This document shows, one piece after another, positions 36,186-45,111 of a stretch of DNA of 64,000 bases. The notes under the pieces are model-generated. The model was not told the origin of the DNA, did not search any database, and saw only the letters and a program-made list of their open reading frames with translations. The number at the start of each line of letters is the position of its first letter. Within the stretch, counting starts at the first letter, position 1. The translations under genes were made by a program, and so were the position numbers. Where the stretch lies: the NCBI GenBank assembly GCA_029775915.1, contig JARVKA010000003.1, positions 140,997 to 204,996 on the forward strand. The letters are read 5' to 3'. This DNA is from Nitrososphaeria archaeon (GTDB lineage: Archaea; Thermoproteota; Nitrososphaeria; Nitrososphaerales; JANXEG01).

Positions 36186-38240
36186 TTAAGATACCATAAT
36201 GAGGGGCACTATATGAAGAGCAACTATACCAATTAATTTAATCATTATGTTTAGGGATGGGCCTGCAGTATCCTTGAATGGATCACCAATTGTGTCACCA
36301 ATTACAGCAGCTACATGAGCTGGAGAACCCTTACCTCCAAAATGACCGAATTCAATAAACTTTTTAGCATTATCCCAAGCACCTCCTGCATTTGCCATAA
36401 ACAAGCCGAAAAGAAAGCCTATAAGAATGCTTCCAGCTAAGAAACCGCCTAAAATTATTTTACCCTCAGGTACAATTCCTAAAATCACTGGACTTAATAA
36501 AGTTATAAGACCTGGTGCTATCAACTCCTTTAAAGCCCCTTTCGTGCTTATATCAACACACTTAGCATAATCAGGTTTAGCGGTACCCTCAAGCAAGCCA
36601 GGTATTTCTCTAAATTGCCTTCTTACCTCTTCAACCATTCTAAAGGCATTTCTACTAACAGCTTGAATAACTAATGCCATAAAGAGAACCGTTAAGGCAC
36701 ATCCAATAAACAATCCAGCGAATGCATATGGATTAAGAAAACTGAAAATTGAAAACTCAAGTTTTGTTGTAGCCGCATATGTTGCAAAAAGCACGATTGC
36801 TGTTAATGCAGCTGAGGATATAGCGAATCCTTTGCATATGGCTTTAGTAGTATTTCCAACAGAGTCTAAAACATCTAAATCATCTCTAATCTTCTCTGGC
36901 ATATTAGACATTTCAGCTATTCCAGCTGCATTATCAGCTACCGGACCATAAGCATCAGCAGCTACAACTATACCAGTTATAGAGAGCATCCCTACATCAG
37001 CCATTGTAATACCATAAATCCCACTTAAGAATCCATACTCTGGAATGTATAATATGTGGTATGAAGTGAAGATTGCTATAGCTACGCATATTATTGGAAT
37101 AATTGTACTAAGCATGCCTACTGAGAAGCCCGTTAAAACGGTTATAGCTGGTCCGCTTTGAGAAGCATGTGCTATGGATTGAGCTGGTCTCCAAATTCTA
37201 TTCGTAAAGTAATCTGAAGTTAATCCTACCACTATACCAACGATTAAACCAACTACCACAACCCCTGTAATGCGAAGACCTAAGGATGGGCCTAACACAA
37301 TTTGTGAAATAAAGTAAACAAACAATGCCGTTAATACACAACTTAGTATAGTTGCAAAGGTTAGAACATAGCTAGGTTCACGAAGTCTTGCACCTAAACG
37401 TACTGAAAAAGCAGCAAGGGCTGATGCAAGTATTGCAAAGCCTCTTATTACAAGAGGTAGTATGATAAATCCCAAACCTAATTCTGGAAATTTCTCCCAT
37501 AAAAGATAACCTATAATCATAGCGGCTAACATACTCGCAACATAAGATTCAAATAAATCAGCACCCATACCCGCTACATCCCCCACATTATCACCAATAT
37601 TATCAGCTATAACTGCTGGATTTCTTGGATCATCTTCAGGGATTTTAGCCTCAACCTTACCTACCAAGTCAGCACCTACATCAGCAGTTTTTGTGTATAT
37701 ACCACCACCAACTCTCGCAAAAAGGGCTACACTACTAGCTCCAAAACTAAAAGGAAGTACTAGATGTGGATCTCCATAAACTGCGTAAAATAGAAATACT
37801 CCGAGTAACCCGAAACCGACTACACACATACCCGTAATTAAACCACTTTTAAAAGCTAATTGTAGAGATTTATTTATCCCCGAGCTTATGACACTTTGTA
37901 AAGTTCTGGAGTTAGCTTTTAAAGCTGCGTACATCCCTATAAAGCCAGCTGCACTTGAAGAAGCTGCGCCAGCTATGTATGCTAATGATGCTTTCCATCC
38001 TTCGAATCCGGGAACGAAGGCTAAAGCAATAGCTACAATTATCACTATCGCCCATATAGTTTTATACTGTCTGGATAAGTATGCTTTAGCCCCTTCATGT
38101 ATCGCCTCAGCTATCTCTCTTACCTTCCCTGTACCCGCATCAGCTTTAACCAATTGGTAAAGAGATAAGCCAGCTGTTGTAAGTGCTATTAAAGACATTA
38201 GCGGTACTATGAGAATTAAATCAAAGCTCATATACAACAC
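36186..38240 (-). CDS. hppA: Membrane H+-translocating pyrophosphatase, K+-independent type
   Basis: A 684-residue integral membrane pump with about 16 helices that couples PPi hydrolysis to ion export. The pyrophosphate site is [20 protein letters not shown], followed by [20 protein letters not shown]. The C-terminal site is FIGCAL and [21 protein letters not shown]. The segment [13 protein letters not shown] has lysine at the position that is alanine in potassium-dependent enzymes, which indicates the K+-independent, proton-pumping class. It recovers energy from biosynthetic PPi, which suits an energy-limited anaerobe. Confidence 0.94.
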   Translation of the reverse strand: MLYMSFDLILIVPLMSLIALTTAGLSLYQLVKADAGTGKVREIAEAIHEGAKAYLSRQYKTIWAIVIIVAIALAFVPGFEGWKASLAYIAGAASSSAAGFIGMYAALKANSRTLQSVISSGINKSLQLAFKSGLITGMCVVGFGLLGVFLFYAVYGDPHLVLPFSFGASSVALFARVGGGIYTKTADVGADLVGKVEAKIPEDDPRNPAVIADNIGDNVGDVAGMGADLFESYVASMLAAMIIGYLLWEKFPELGLGFIILPLVIRGFAILASALAAFSVRLGARLREPSYVLTFATILSCVLTALFVYFISQIVLGPSLGLRITGVVVVGLIVGIVVGLTSDYFTNRIWRPAQSIAHASQSGPAITVLTGFSVGMLSTIIPIICVAIAIFTSYHILYIPEYGFLSGIYGITMADVGMLSITGIVVAADAYGPVADNAAGIAEMSNMPEKIRDDLDVLDSVGNTTKAICKGFAISSAALTAIVLFATYAATTKLEFSIFSFLNPYAFAGLFIGCALTVLFMALVIQAVSRNAFRMVEEVRRQFREIPGLLEGTAKPDYAKCVDISTKGALKELIAPGLITLLSPVILGIVPEGKIILGGFLAGSILIGFLFGLFMANAGGAWDNAKKFIEFGHFGGKGSPAHVAAVIGDTIGDPFKDTAGPSLNIMIKLIGIVALHIVPLIMVS

Positions 38241-38388
38241 TTTATTTGATTTATAAAATTGGTTATTTAAAAATTTTTTAACACTAAAAATCTAATGCAT
38301 ATTGAAAAGAATTCATACTGATAAGGGCTTGAGTATAAAGGGAGTAAATTAAATAAGACATTATTTATTATTTTATTATTAATTGGTT

Positions 38389-38463
38389 GGCAGGGTGGCG
38401 GAGTGGCTACGCGGTCGCCTGCAGAGCGACTCTACATGGGTTCAAATCCCATCCCTGCCTCCA
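38389..38463 (+). tRNA. tRNA-Cys (anticodon GCA)
   Basis: The acceptor stem GGCAGGG pairs with CCCTGCC. The anticodon stem GTCGC/GCGAC encloses the loop CTGCAGA with anticodon GCA. The T arm is ATGGG-TTCAAAT-CCCAT. The discriminator base is T (U73), an identity element for tRNA-Cys, and CCA is encoded in the DNA. The D arm is short (GCG/CGC). No intron is seen. It lies alone between the pyrophosphatase and glycerate kinase genes. A ten-base palindrome CGGTTAACCG lies about 40 bp downstream. Confidence 0.95.
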
Positions 38464-38648
38464 ATTATTATTAATTTGAAATGTGTATTGTGGTTTATTG
38501 AACGGTTAACCGGTCAGCCTTTATAAATAACATACATGATCGGAGGTTGACCAGTTTTTCGAAAAGTAAATAAATCATGAGATTAAAAATAAGGGGTTTG
38601 AATCGAACTATAGTAGGATTGAAAAATGAAAATTACACTTAATCGCAT

Positions 38649-40019
38649 TTAAGTGGTACATACAGCTATAATAATATCATTAACATTAGTCCCTGTGGGT
38701 CCTGTTATAATCGTATCACCAAGCATCTTTAAAAATGTGTTAGAGTCATTATTTTGTAAATATGATTCAACATTCAAACCCATTCTCTTTGCTCTACTTA
38801 AAGTATAACTATCTACGATGCCACCTGCAGCATCACTAAATCCATCAATACCATCTGTACCTAAGGATGCTACAGCCAATCCTCTCACATTATCTATAAA
38901 TTTGCAAGCTGATACTACAAGCTCTTGATTTCTCCCTCCCTTACCACTACCTTTAACCGTTACAGTAGTTTCGCCACCAAGTATAATTGAAAATCCTCTT
39001 ATACCCTCTCTCTCAATCTTCATATACTTTGCGATCGATGCTATCACCTTACCAACCTCTTTCGCCTCACCTTCAAGTAATGTAGTTAAAATCATTGTAT
39101 CCAAACCTTTTGATGAAAGATAACTAAATGCAGATTCACAAGCTAACTCATTGCTACCTATTATAAAGTTATGAACCCTCTCAAAGATTTTATCATTAGC
39201 CTTTGGTGTTTCAGGTATTAATCCATTCACTCCTTTCTCAAGCGTTTTGCGAATCGATTCTGGAGCATTATCCCAAAGATTGTATCTTTTTAAAATCTCA
39301 ATCGCATCCTTGTATGTAGATGAATCAGGAGCTGTTGGCCCAGATGCTATAATATCGATAGGATTGCCAACCACATCCGATATAATAAGCCCAATAACTC
39401 TTGCTGGATAAATCTTTTGAGCCAATCTACCACCTTTGATATTTGAGATATGCTTTCTAACAATATTCAACTCATTTATAGTTGCACCAGATTGAATCAA
39501 GCGCTTTGTAATAATTTGCTTATCCTCAAGTGTGATACCTTCCATAGGTAATGTCATTAAAGCTGAACCTCCTCCAGATATAAGGCAAAAAACGAGATCA
39601 TTCTCACTTAATTTATCCACAATTTCTAAAATCTTTAATGAGGCGTGAATTGATTTAATTGTCGGGATTGGATGGCTAGCTTTCAATAAATCTATCGATC
39701 CTGTGTAAAATTTTTGATTTTGATATTCGGGAATCACAACTACTCCATAATTTATTTTATCACCTAAAATGCTATACAATGCTTCAGCCATTAATGCAGA
39801 TGCTTTACCACCACCAATCACAAGGATTTTATTTACATTTTTCAAATCGATTGAGAGATTATCAATTTGAATTTTATCACCATCTCTTTTAACATGCTCT
39901 TTAATTAAGCGGTGAGGAGAAATGGATGATAATGTAAATTCAATTGCTTCAAGAATTAAGCGCCTCGCCTCTAAGTCCGTTTCCTCACTTCTTAATAATT
40001 CTCCCTTATTTTTAATCAT
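38649..40019 (-). CDS. Glycerate 2-kinase (MOFRL family)
   Basis: A two-domain kinase of 456 residues that phosphorylates D-glycerate. The N-terminal DUF4147 domain has ISPHRLIKEHVKRDGDKIQI, KILVIGGGKASALMAEALYS, VIPEYQNQ, KASHPIPTIKSIHASLKILE and LVFCLISGGGSALMTLPMEG. The C-terminal MOFRL domain has IILGGETTVTVKGSGKGGRN followed by QELVVSA and ASLGTDGIDGFSDAAGGIVD. The product 2-phosphoglycerate would enter glycolysis, as in archaeal non-phosphorylated Entner-Doudoroff or serine pathways. It stands alone on the minus strand. Confidence 0.93.
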   Translation of the reverse strand: MIKNKGELLRSEETDLEARRLILEAIEFTLSSISPHRLIKEHVKRDGDKIQIDNLSIDLKNVNKILVIGGGKASALMAEALYSILGDKINYGVVVIPEYQNQKFYTGSIDLLKASHPIPTIKSIHASLKILEIVDKLSENDLVFCLISGGGSALMTLPMEGITLEDKQIITKRLIQSGATINELNIVRKHISNIKGGRLAQKIYPARVIGLIISDVVGNPIDIIASGPTAPDSSTYKDAIEILKRYNLWDNAPESIRKTLEKGVNGLIPETPKANDKIFERVHNFIIGSNELACESAFSYLSSKGLDTMILTTLLEGEAKEVGKVIASIAKYMKIEREGIRGFSIILGGETTVTVKGSGKGGRNQELVVSACKFIDNVRGLAVASLGTDGIDGFSDAAGGIVDSYTLSRAKRMGLNVESYLQNNDSNTFLKMLGDTIITGPTGTNVNDIIIAVCTT

Positions 40020-40149
40020 TATTTTATTATAAAAAATTTTGATTATTAAAGATTTAAAAATGGTAATTCATCGGAACATTTAGGATAATAAGTGATAATA
40101 CTTAAATTTATTAAGCCTTCCTTTAAAAGGAATGGTGTGAAAATAAATT

Positions 40150-41682
40150 ATGATTATTAGTGTAACGCCAGACTTGGCTTTAGATTATGGCCATACTTAC
40201 GCTGGAGGGCTTGGTGTTTTAGAAGGTGATAAATTTTATTGTGCATCAAAATTGGGCATACCATACAAGGTTTTATCATTATTTTATCATGAAGGTTATG
40301 TTGATTATGAGTTTGATGATCAAGGGAATCCTATACCAAAGCCTCAACCACAGCCAGAGGAGTTTTTAAATAAGCTCGTTAAGGATGATACCTTTACTAT
40401 AGATTTAAAAAATCAAAGTGTGAAAGTGGAGGTTCTTAAGTATCAAAAGGGTAGTGCTGAATCGATATTTTTTAAACCTATAGAGCCAGATTGGGCGTAT
40501 CATTTAGTAGATCGCTTATACATAGAGAGAGATCTTGAGGAGAAATTTCTCAAATACACCCTTTTAGCTAAAGCATCCGCTGAATTCATAAGGAGATTTG
40601 TGGGTGTTGATGAAATTGATTATATAGATCTTCAAGAGAGTTACGCATGTATTTTACCATTGATTTTAAAAATTCCTGGAAAGTATAGAGTTGTGATTCA
40701 TACAGCTGGACCATGGGGCCATCCAACTTTCCCAAAAGAGTTTTTTGAAAAAGAATTTGGTTATACATTTATAAGTGATAATATTTCATTAACTGAGATT
40801 GGGCTTGCAGCTGCTAGTGAAGTATTTGCAGTTTCAGCAAAGCATTATGAGATAATGTGTAAAATCATACCACATTTTTCAGAAAAGCTTCGCTTTGTTA
40901 CTAATGGTATTTTTATAGATAGATGGATGGATGAGGATTTGAAAACCCGTTATGAAAAGGGTAATTTGTATTTGCATGATTTCGTATCAATACGAGAATC
41001 GATTAAGAAAAAATTCATTAACTTCATTAAGCAATATAAAGATATAGATATTAATGATAGAATAATTATTGGTTGGTGTAGGCGCTTTACCCTTTATAAA
41101 AGGCCTGAATTTGTAATAAAAGCGATTAATGAAGTATCGAATAAAGACTCTTTATTTATTATTAGTGGAAAGGCTCATCCTAATGAGGGTGGTGGTTTAG
41201 ATTACATGAGGATATGTTATAAATTACATAAAGAAAGGGGGAATATTATTTATATTCCAAATTATACGGTAGCGATAGCAAAGGAAATACTCAAATCGAT
41301 AGATTTATTGCTCTTTACACCATTTATAGGCTTGGAAGCGTGTGGAACAAGTTATATGAAAGCAGCGGTAAATGGTGTGCCAACACTATCATCACCAGAT
41401 GGTGGTGTTTTAGAGTTAATTGTGGATGATGTAAATGGCTGGCTCTTCTCACAACCATTGGAGCATATTATCAAGCCTGGAACGGTTGAGGCTCAAAAAA
41501 TGGATTCGTTTGATTACGATGTATTCAAAAAGAAGTTGCAACAAATTATCACATTATATAAGAATAATCCAGAGAGGTTTTATAAGGTCTCATTGAATGC
41601 TTTATCAACATTCATCCATAGAGCGAGTATTGAGAGAGTATTAAAGGAATATTATCCAAGAATCGTTAAAAAGTGGTATTAA
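40150..41682 (+). CDS. Alpha-glucan phosphorylase-like glycosyltransferase (GT35)
   Basis: A 510-residue enzyme whose N-terminus VTPDLALDYGHTYAGGLGVL followed by EGDKFYCASKLGIPYKVLSL matches the start of the phosphorylase catalytic domain. Further matches are IIGWCRRFTLYKRPEFVIKA, FIISGKAHPNEGGG and LEACGTSYMKAAVNGVPTLS, where the lysine in YMKAAVNG is the expected PLP ligand. Phosphorylases release glucose 1-phosphate from storage glucans. It is shorter than most GT35 proteins, so it could be a compact archaeal form. A glycogen synthase (GT5) reading was considered and is less well supported. A small ATGCT/AGCAT hairpin follows the stop. Confidence 0.75.
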   Translation: MIISVTPDLALDYGHTYAGGLGVLEGDKFYCASKLGIPYKVLSLFYHEGYVDYEFDDQGNPIPKPQPQPEEFLNKLVKDDTFTIDLKNQSVKVEVLKYQKGSAESIFFKPIEPDWAYHLVDRLYIERDLEEKFLKYTLLAKASAEFIRRFVGVDEIDYIDLQESYACILPLILKIPGKYRVVIHTAGPWGHPTFPKEFFEKEFGYTFISDNISLTEIGLAAASEVFAVSAKHYEIMCKIIPHFSEKLRFVTNGIFIDRWMDEDLKTRYEKGNLYLHDFVSIRESIKKKFINFIKQYKDIDINDRIIIGWCRRFTLYKRPEFVIKAINEVSNKDSLFIISGKAHPNEGGGLDYMRICYKLHKERGNIIYIPNYTVAIAKEILKSIDLLLFTPFIGLEACGTSYMKAAVNGVPTLSSPDGGVLELIVDDVNGWLFSQPLEHIIKPGTVEAQKMDSFDYDVFKKKLQQIITLYKNNPERFYKVSLNALSTFIHRASIERVLKEYYPRIVKKWY

Positions 41683-41792
41683 AAAATGCTAAAAAGCATG
41701 GGTAGATGGAATTAAATTTGAAAGTTAATGATGAGATATTAAGCGTAATATGTGGTTTAAAATCGATTTTGGAATGTATATTATTTTTAAAC

Positions 41793-42092
41793 TTATAATG
41801 TTTCAATTATTTTATTGATTTGTTCAGCCATATAATGATCTTTTAATGTTACTTTAACGGATTTCACACCCTCCAACTTTTCCAATGTATCTTTAATATC
41901 CTTCGCAATCTTCATAGCGAATACTGGAGGGCAAAATGGTGCAGTGAGGTGAAAATATATTGAAATATTACCATCATCAATATCTATTTGATCTACGAGC
42001 TTCATCTCCATAATTGAAATACCAATCTCAGGATCCATTACATTAGCGAGTGCTTCTTCAATCTTACTCTTATTTATAGTGCTTGTCATCAC
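41793..42092 (-). CDS. MIP18/DUF59 family iron-sulfur assembly protein
   Basis: A 99-residue protein with the MIP18 pattern: EALANVMDPEIGISIMEMKL near the N-terminus, FHLTAPFCPPVFAMKIAKDI in the middle with a conserved cysteine, and KSVKVTLKDHY. The family helps mature or repair iron-sulfur clusters (SufT type). The start begins MMTSTINKSKIE; either of the first two codons is possible. It is isolated on the minus strand in a long gene-poor interval, yet its role would suit the many iron-sulfur enzymes in this window. Confidence 0.82.
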   Translation of the reverse strand: MMTSTINKSKIEEALANVMDPEIGISIMEMKLVDQIDIDDGNISIYFHLTAPFCPPVFAMKIAKDIKDTLEKLEGVKSVKVTLKDHYMAEQINKIIETL

Positions 42093-42652
42093 ATCTAAGT
42101 TGATGTTGTAAATTATTTAACTATTTCGAAATTAGAGCTATGAATTAAAAGTTTATTTAATGGTTATTAAATTTTAATCATCACACTTGAAATTGGGATA
42201 TGAAAATATGATTAGAGATGAGAGAGCTTAAATTTAGAAATTAGGTAAAAGCTTAAGAGTTAAACTCATAATCATTATTTCAAAGAGATTAGCTAGGTAT
42301 TCTATATGGAGATTTAGCATACTCTTCAAGAAAGGCATTGTAACAGAGTATTATAAAACTGAAAAAGAATTCAATAATAAGCTTCGTGAAGCAAAAAGGC
42401 TACTAATTATGAATAAAGAAGAAATTATGAGAATATAGAATAATGAAGTTTATTTTAGTGTCGGATTAAAAAATTTTTCCTTGCTTACTTACACTAAATC
42501 TAACACTAAAATATATGTATTGAATAATTTTATTCTCCTTATTAATCTCTTTTAATAATTCTGTGAATCTATGGGTTTTGGATTGTAATGGTGATATTTG
42601 ATTTAATTAAAAGTAATTTTTAAAAATTCCTAATTTTCAATTAACAATTTTG
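42093..42652. other. Gene-poor interval with a coding remnant
   Basis: About 560 bp separate the MIP18 and acylphosphatase genes. On the plus strand 42238-42438 has an open frame of about 65 codons without a usable start until near its end, with RYSIWRFSILFKKGIVTEYY and EFNNKLREAKRLLIMNKEE, which looks like a gene remnant. The inverted repeat at 42451-42513 follows it. The rest is AT-rich without recognisable signals. Confidence 0.4.
42451..42513. repeat. 11-bp inverted repeat with a 41-bp centre
   Basis: TATTTTAGTGT at 42451-42461 is matched by ACACTAAAATA at 42503-42513. A partial direct copy (ACACTAAAT) lies within the centre. The repeat ends near the coding remnant, so it might be an old element boundary. 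It could also be chance in AT-rich DNA. Confidence 0.4.
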
Positions 42653-42931
42653 ATGAAAAAAGTTAGAGCACATGTGTATGTATCGGGATTGGTTCAAGGA
42701 GTTTTCTTTAGGAGTAATACTCGAAAGCAAGCGTTAAAAAGAGGGGTATGCGGATGGGTGAAGAATTTACCCGATGGGAGGGTGGAAGCGATTTTTGAAG
42801 GTGATGAGAATATGGTGAAAGAGATGATTGAATGGTGCAAAATAGGACCACCGGGAGCAGAGGTTTCAAATGTTGAAGTGCATTGGGAGGATTATCGTAA
42901 TGAGTATGATACATTCGAAATTCTTTATTAA
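42653..42931 (+). CDS. acyP: Acylphosphatase
   Basis: A 92-residue enzyme that hydrolyses acyl phosphates such as acetyl or carbamoyl phosphate. The active-site arginine is in GLVQGVFFRSNTRKQALKRG and the conserved asparagine in CGWVKNLPDGRVEAIFEGD. The C-terminal strand is IEW followed later by YDTFEILY. The ORF track begins at a TTG at 42650; the ATG at 42653 is the more usual start. The coiled-coil protein gene follows after about 43 bp in the same direction. Confidence 0.93.
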   Translation: MKKVRAHVYVSGLVQGVFFRSNTRKQALKRGVCGWVKNLPDGRVEAIFEGDENMVKEMIEWCKIGPPGAEVSNVEVHWEDYRNEYDTFEILY

Positions 42932-42974
42932 TTGAATAATCAATTATGAAAAAGCTTTAAGTTAGTTATGAGTA

Positions 42975-43562
42975 ATGAACTTTAAGATGAGTTACACAGA
43001 GGATGAGATTAAGCGCGCTGCTGAGCTTAAGTTATGGATTGAAAAAAGAATTGCAGATTTAGAAAGTGAAATTACTAGATTAAAAGAGACTTTAACATTT
43101 ATCGATAGCATATTGAGAAAAGGGAGTTTTAAAAGCGCGGTTGAAATAGCTCCTCAAGCAATTCTTAAGCAAGAAAAGCCAGTAACAGAGCTTATTGAAA
43201 GTGTAAAAGAAGAAAGGGCATTAGTTAGACCTAAGGATGGTTTTATTTTGGGCCGTGCTCTTATCTTTAACAAATCTATAGAGATAGTGCCGGCTAATGA
43301 TGTATCTTTAAATGTTGATACACCGCCATTCAAGTCTTTCTTTATAAATAGAATTTTAGAGGGTATGAGGAATAAAGATTTTGAAAATGTTAGTAAAGGT
43401 ATATTGGGTGAAAATGAAGTAATAAATTATGAGATTAAAGATGAGAATGGTATAATAAAAAAGATTGTGATAAAGAATTATCGAGATAAAGATAGGTTAA
43501 ATGAGATTATTAATACGGTAATATGGACATTCGTAAGAATGTTAGAGAAAAAAGGGCAATAA
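42975..43562 (+). CDS. Conserved coiled-coil protein of unknown function
   Basis: A 195-residue protein. Residues 5-48 form a coiled coil (TEDEIKRAAELKLWIEKRIA, then ADLESEITRLKETLTFIDSI). A linker follows, then an alpha/beta domain with FILGRALIFNKSIEIVPAND, KSFFINRILEGMRNKDFENV and a C-terminal helix TVIWTFVRMLEKK. Similar proteins occur in archaea of the TACK group as far as I recall, but I cannot name a family. It lies directly upstream of the IMP dehydrogenase gene with 37 bp between them up to the ORF-track start, including that gene's palindrome. Confidence 0.6.
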   Translation: MNFKMSYTEDEIKRAAELKLWIEKRIADLESEITRLKETLTFIDSILRKGSFKSAVEIAPQAILKQEKPVTELIESVKEERALVRPKDGFILGRALIFNKSIEIVPANDVSLNVDTPPFKSFFINRILEGMRNKDFENVSKGILGENEVINYEIKDENGIIKKIVIKNYRDKDRLNEIINTVIWTFVRMLEKKGQ

Positions 43563-43608
43563 TAATTAATGAGAGAATTGAGCGAATTCTTAATAACTAG
43601 TGGTTATC

Positions 43609-43617
43609 CTATATAAT
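43609..43617 (+). promoter_or_regulatory. TATA box of the IMP dehydrogenase gene
   Basis: CTATATAAT sits immediately upstream of the 28-bp palindrome and about 24 bp before the TTG at 43636. This spacing predicts a transcript that starts at or close to the TTG. Confidence 0.6.
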
Positions 43618-43643
43618 TGGCAAGGGGTTAACTCCTTGCCAAT
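43616..43643. promoter_or_regulatory. 28-bp near-perfect palindrome, candidate operator of guaB
   Basis: The arms ATTGGCAAGG and CCTTGCCAAT are perfect reverse complements. The eight central bases GGTTAACT also pair except for one G/T position, giving a 28-bp dyad with 13 of 14 matching positions. It begins at the end of the TATA box and covers the predicted transcription start and the TTG start codon at 43636. A dimeric repressor bound here would block RNA polymerase. It is GC-richer than the surrounding intergenic DNA, so chance is unlikely. Confidence 0.7.
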
Positions 43644-45087
43644 AGACTTTTATAAAAAGCTTAAGGAAGCGGGTATTGCATTTACTTTCAGAGATTTTAT
43701 TTTAATTCCAGGTTTGAGTGAAATAGAGCCTTCACAAGTCGATTTATCAACAAATTTCACGAGAAATTTGAGGCTTAACATACCATTAGTCTCATCACCT
43801 ATGGATACAGTTACGGAGGCTGAGATGGCTATAGCTTTAGCAAGGCAAGGTGGTATAGGGATTATTCATCGCAACATGCCAATAGAGGATCAAGTTGAGG
43901 TTGTGAAACGTGTTAAAAGGGCTGAATCATTTATCATTCGGGATGTTTTCACTATCTCTCCAGATCAAAATGTAGGCGATGCAATTAATTTAATGAAGAA
44001 ACACAATATTTCTGGTTTGCCAGTTGTTGATGGTGATAAATTAGTTGGGATTGTAACTAAAAGAGATGTGAATTTTGCATCATTAGATGAGAAAATCTCA
44101 AATGTGATGACAAAGGATGTGATAACGGCTGAGGAGAATGTAACTATAGAAGAGGCTAAAAGAATTATGCATAAGCATAAAATAGAGAAGTTACCAGTAG
44201 TGAGTAAGGATAAACGCCTTCTCGGATTGATTACAATAAAGGATATTTATTCACGTGAGAAATACTCACTCGCTTCAAGAGATCGTGAAGGTAGACTTTT
44301 GGTTGGTGCTGCACTCTCACCACTAGATATAAGAAGGGCTAAAAGTCTTGATAAATATGTGGATGTTTTAGTTTCTGATGTTGCTCATTTTCACAATCGC
44401 AATATATTAAAAGCTGCTGCAAAACTTGTAAAAGAAGTTAGTGTGGACTTCGTTATAGGTAATGTGGGGACTTATAAAGCGGTAGAAGATGCTGTTACTA
44501 CTATTGATCGCATTGACGGTATAAGAGTAGGTATAGGTTCTGGCTCATCTTGTATAACATCTGAGTTAACGAAGGCTGGAGCACCTACTTTATTCGCAAT
44601 TGCACAAGTCTCAATGGCATTACAAAAGTATAATTTGAGTATTCCTATCATTGCAGATGGTGGTATAAGAACGCCTGGCGATGCAGCTTTAGCTTTAGCA
44701 GCTGGTGCATCTTCAGTAATGATGGGTAATGTATTCGCTGGTTGTGCAGAATCTCCTGGTGAATTGATTAAAATTGGTGGAAAGTATTACAAGCCTTATA
44801 GAGGTATGGGTAGCTTATCTGCAAGAATGAAAAGATTCGCTTTAGATCGATATAGCTATCCTGCAAAGGGTGTGATAGAAGGTGTAGAAGGTGTAGTCCC
44901 TTATAGAGGTGATGTTCAAAGCGTGGTAGAGGAGTTTGTGAATGGTTTGAAAGCAGCATTTGGATATGCAGGTGCTAAAAATATAGCTGAGCTTTGGGAG
45001 AAAGCGGAATTTGGTGCTGTAACTACAGCTGGTTTAGAAGAGCTTAAGCCTCATGATATAATTTTACCTGGTGAGGAAAAGATATAA
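43636..45087 (+). CDS. guaB: Inosine-5'-monophosphate dehydrogenase
   Basis: The enzyme oxidises IMP to XMP for GMP synthesis. A TIM barrel holds FILIPGLSEI, PLVSSPMDTVTEAEMAIALA, VDVLVSDVAHFHNRN, the catalytic-cysteine loop GIGSGSSCITSELTKAGAPT and RGMGSLSARMKR. The usual loop sequence is GSICTTR; here the cysteine is kept but the flanking residues differ. Two CBS domains at about 92-210 (DVFTISPDQNVGDAINLMKK and VITAEENVTIEEAKRIM) provide nucleotide regulation. The ORF track starts at GTG 43600, inside which the TATA box and operator would fall; the TTG at 43636 (MPIDFYKKLKEAGIAFTFRD) is preferred. Confidence 0.92.
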   Translation: MPIDFYKKLKEAGIAFTFRDFILIPGLSEIEPSQVDLSTNFTRNLRLNIPLVSSPMDTVTEAEMAIALARQGGIGIIHRNMPIEDQVEVVKRVKRAESFIIRDVFTISPDQNVGDAINLMKKHNISGLPVVDGDKLVGIVTKRDVNFASLDEKISNVMTKDVITAEENVTIEEAKRIMHKHKIEKLPVVSKDKRLLGLITIKDIYSREKYSLASRDREGRLLVGAALSPLDIRRAKSLDKYVDVLVSDVAHFHNRNILKAAAKLVKEVSVDFVIGNVGTYKAVEDAVTTIDRIDGIRVGIGSGSSCITSELTKAGAPTLFAIAQVSMALQKYNLSIPIIADGGIRTPGDAALALAAGASSVMMGNVFAGCAESPGELIKIGGKYYKPYRGMGSLSARMKRFALDRYSYPAKGVIEGVEGVVPYRGDVQSVVEEFVNGLKAAFGYAGAKNIAELWEKAEFGAVTTAGLEELKPHDIILPGEEKI

Positions 45088-45111
45088 TCAAATGTTGGTT
45101 ATATTGTAAAT

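Noticed and set aside
38503-38512. CGGTTAACCG palindrome downstream of tRNA-Cys as an attachment site
   Set aside because: It is only ten bases, no integrase is near and no copy of the tRNA 3' end was found elsewhere in the window.
40150-41682. Glycogen synthase (GT5) assignment
   Set aside because: The N-terminal GGLGVLEGD, ARRF-like WCRRFTLYKRP, GKAHP and GTSYMKAAVNG motifs match phosphorylases better.
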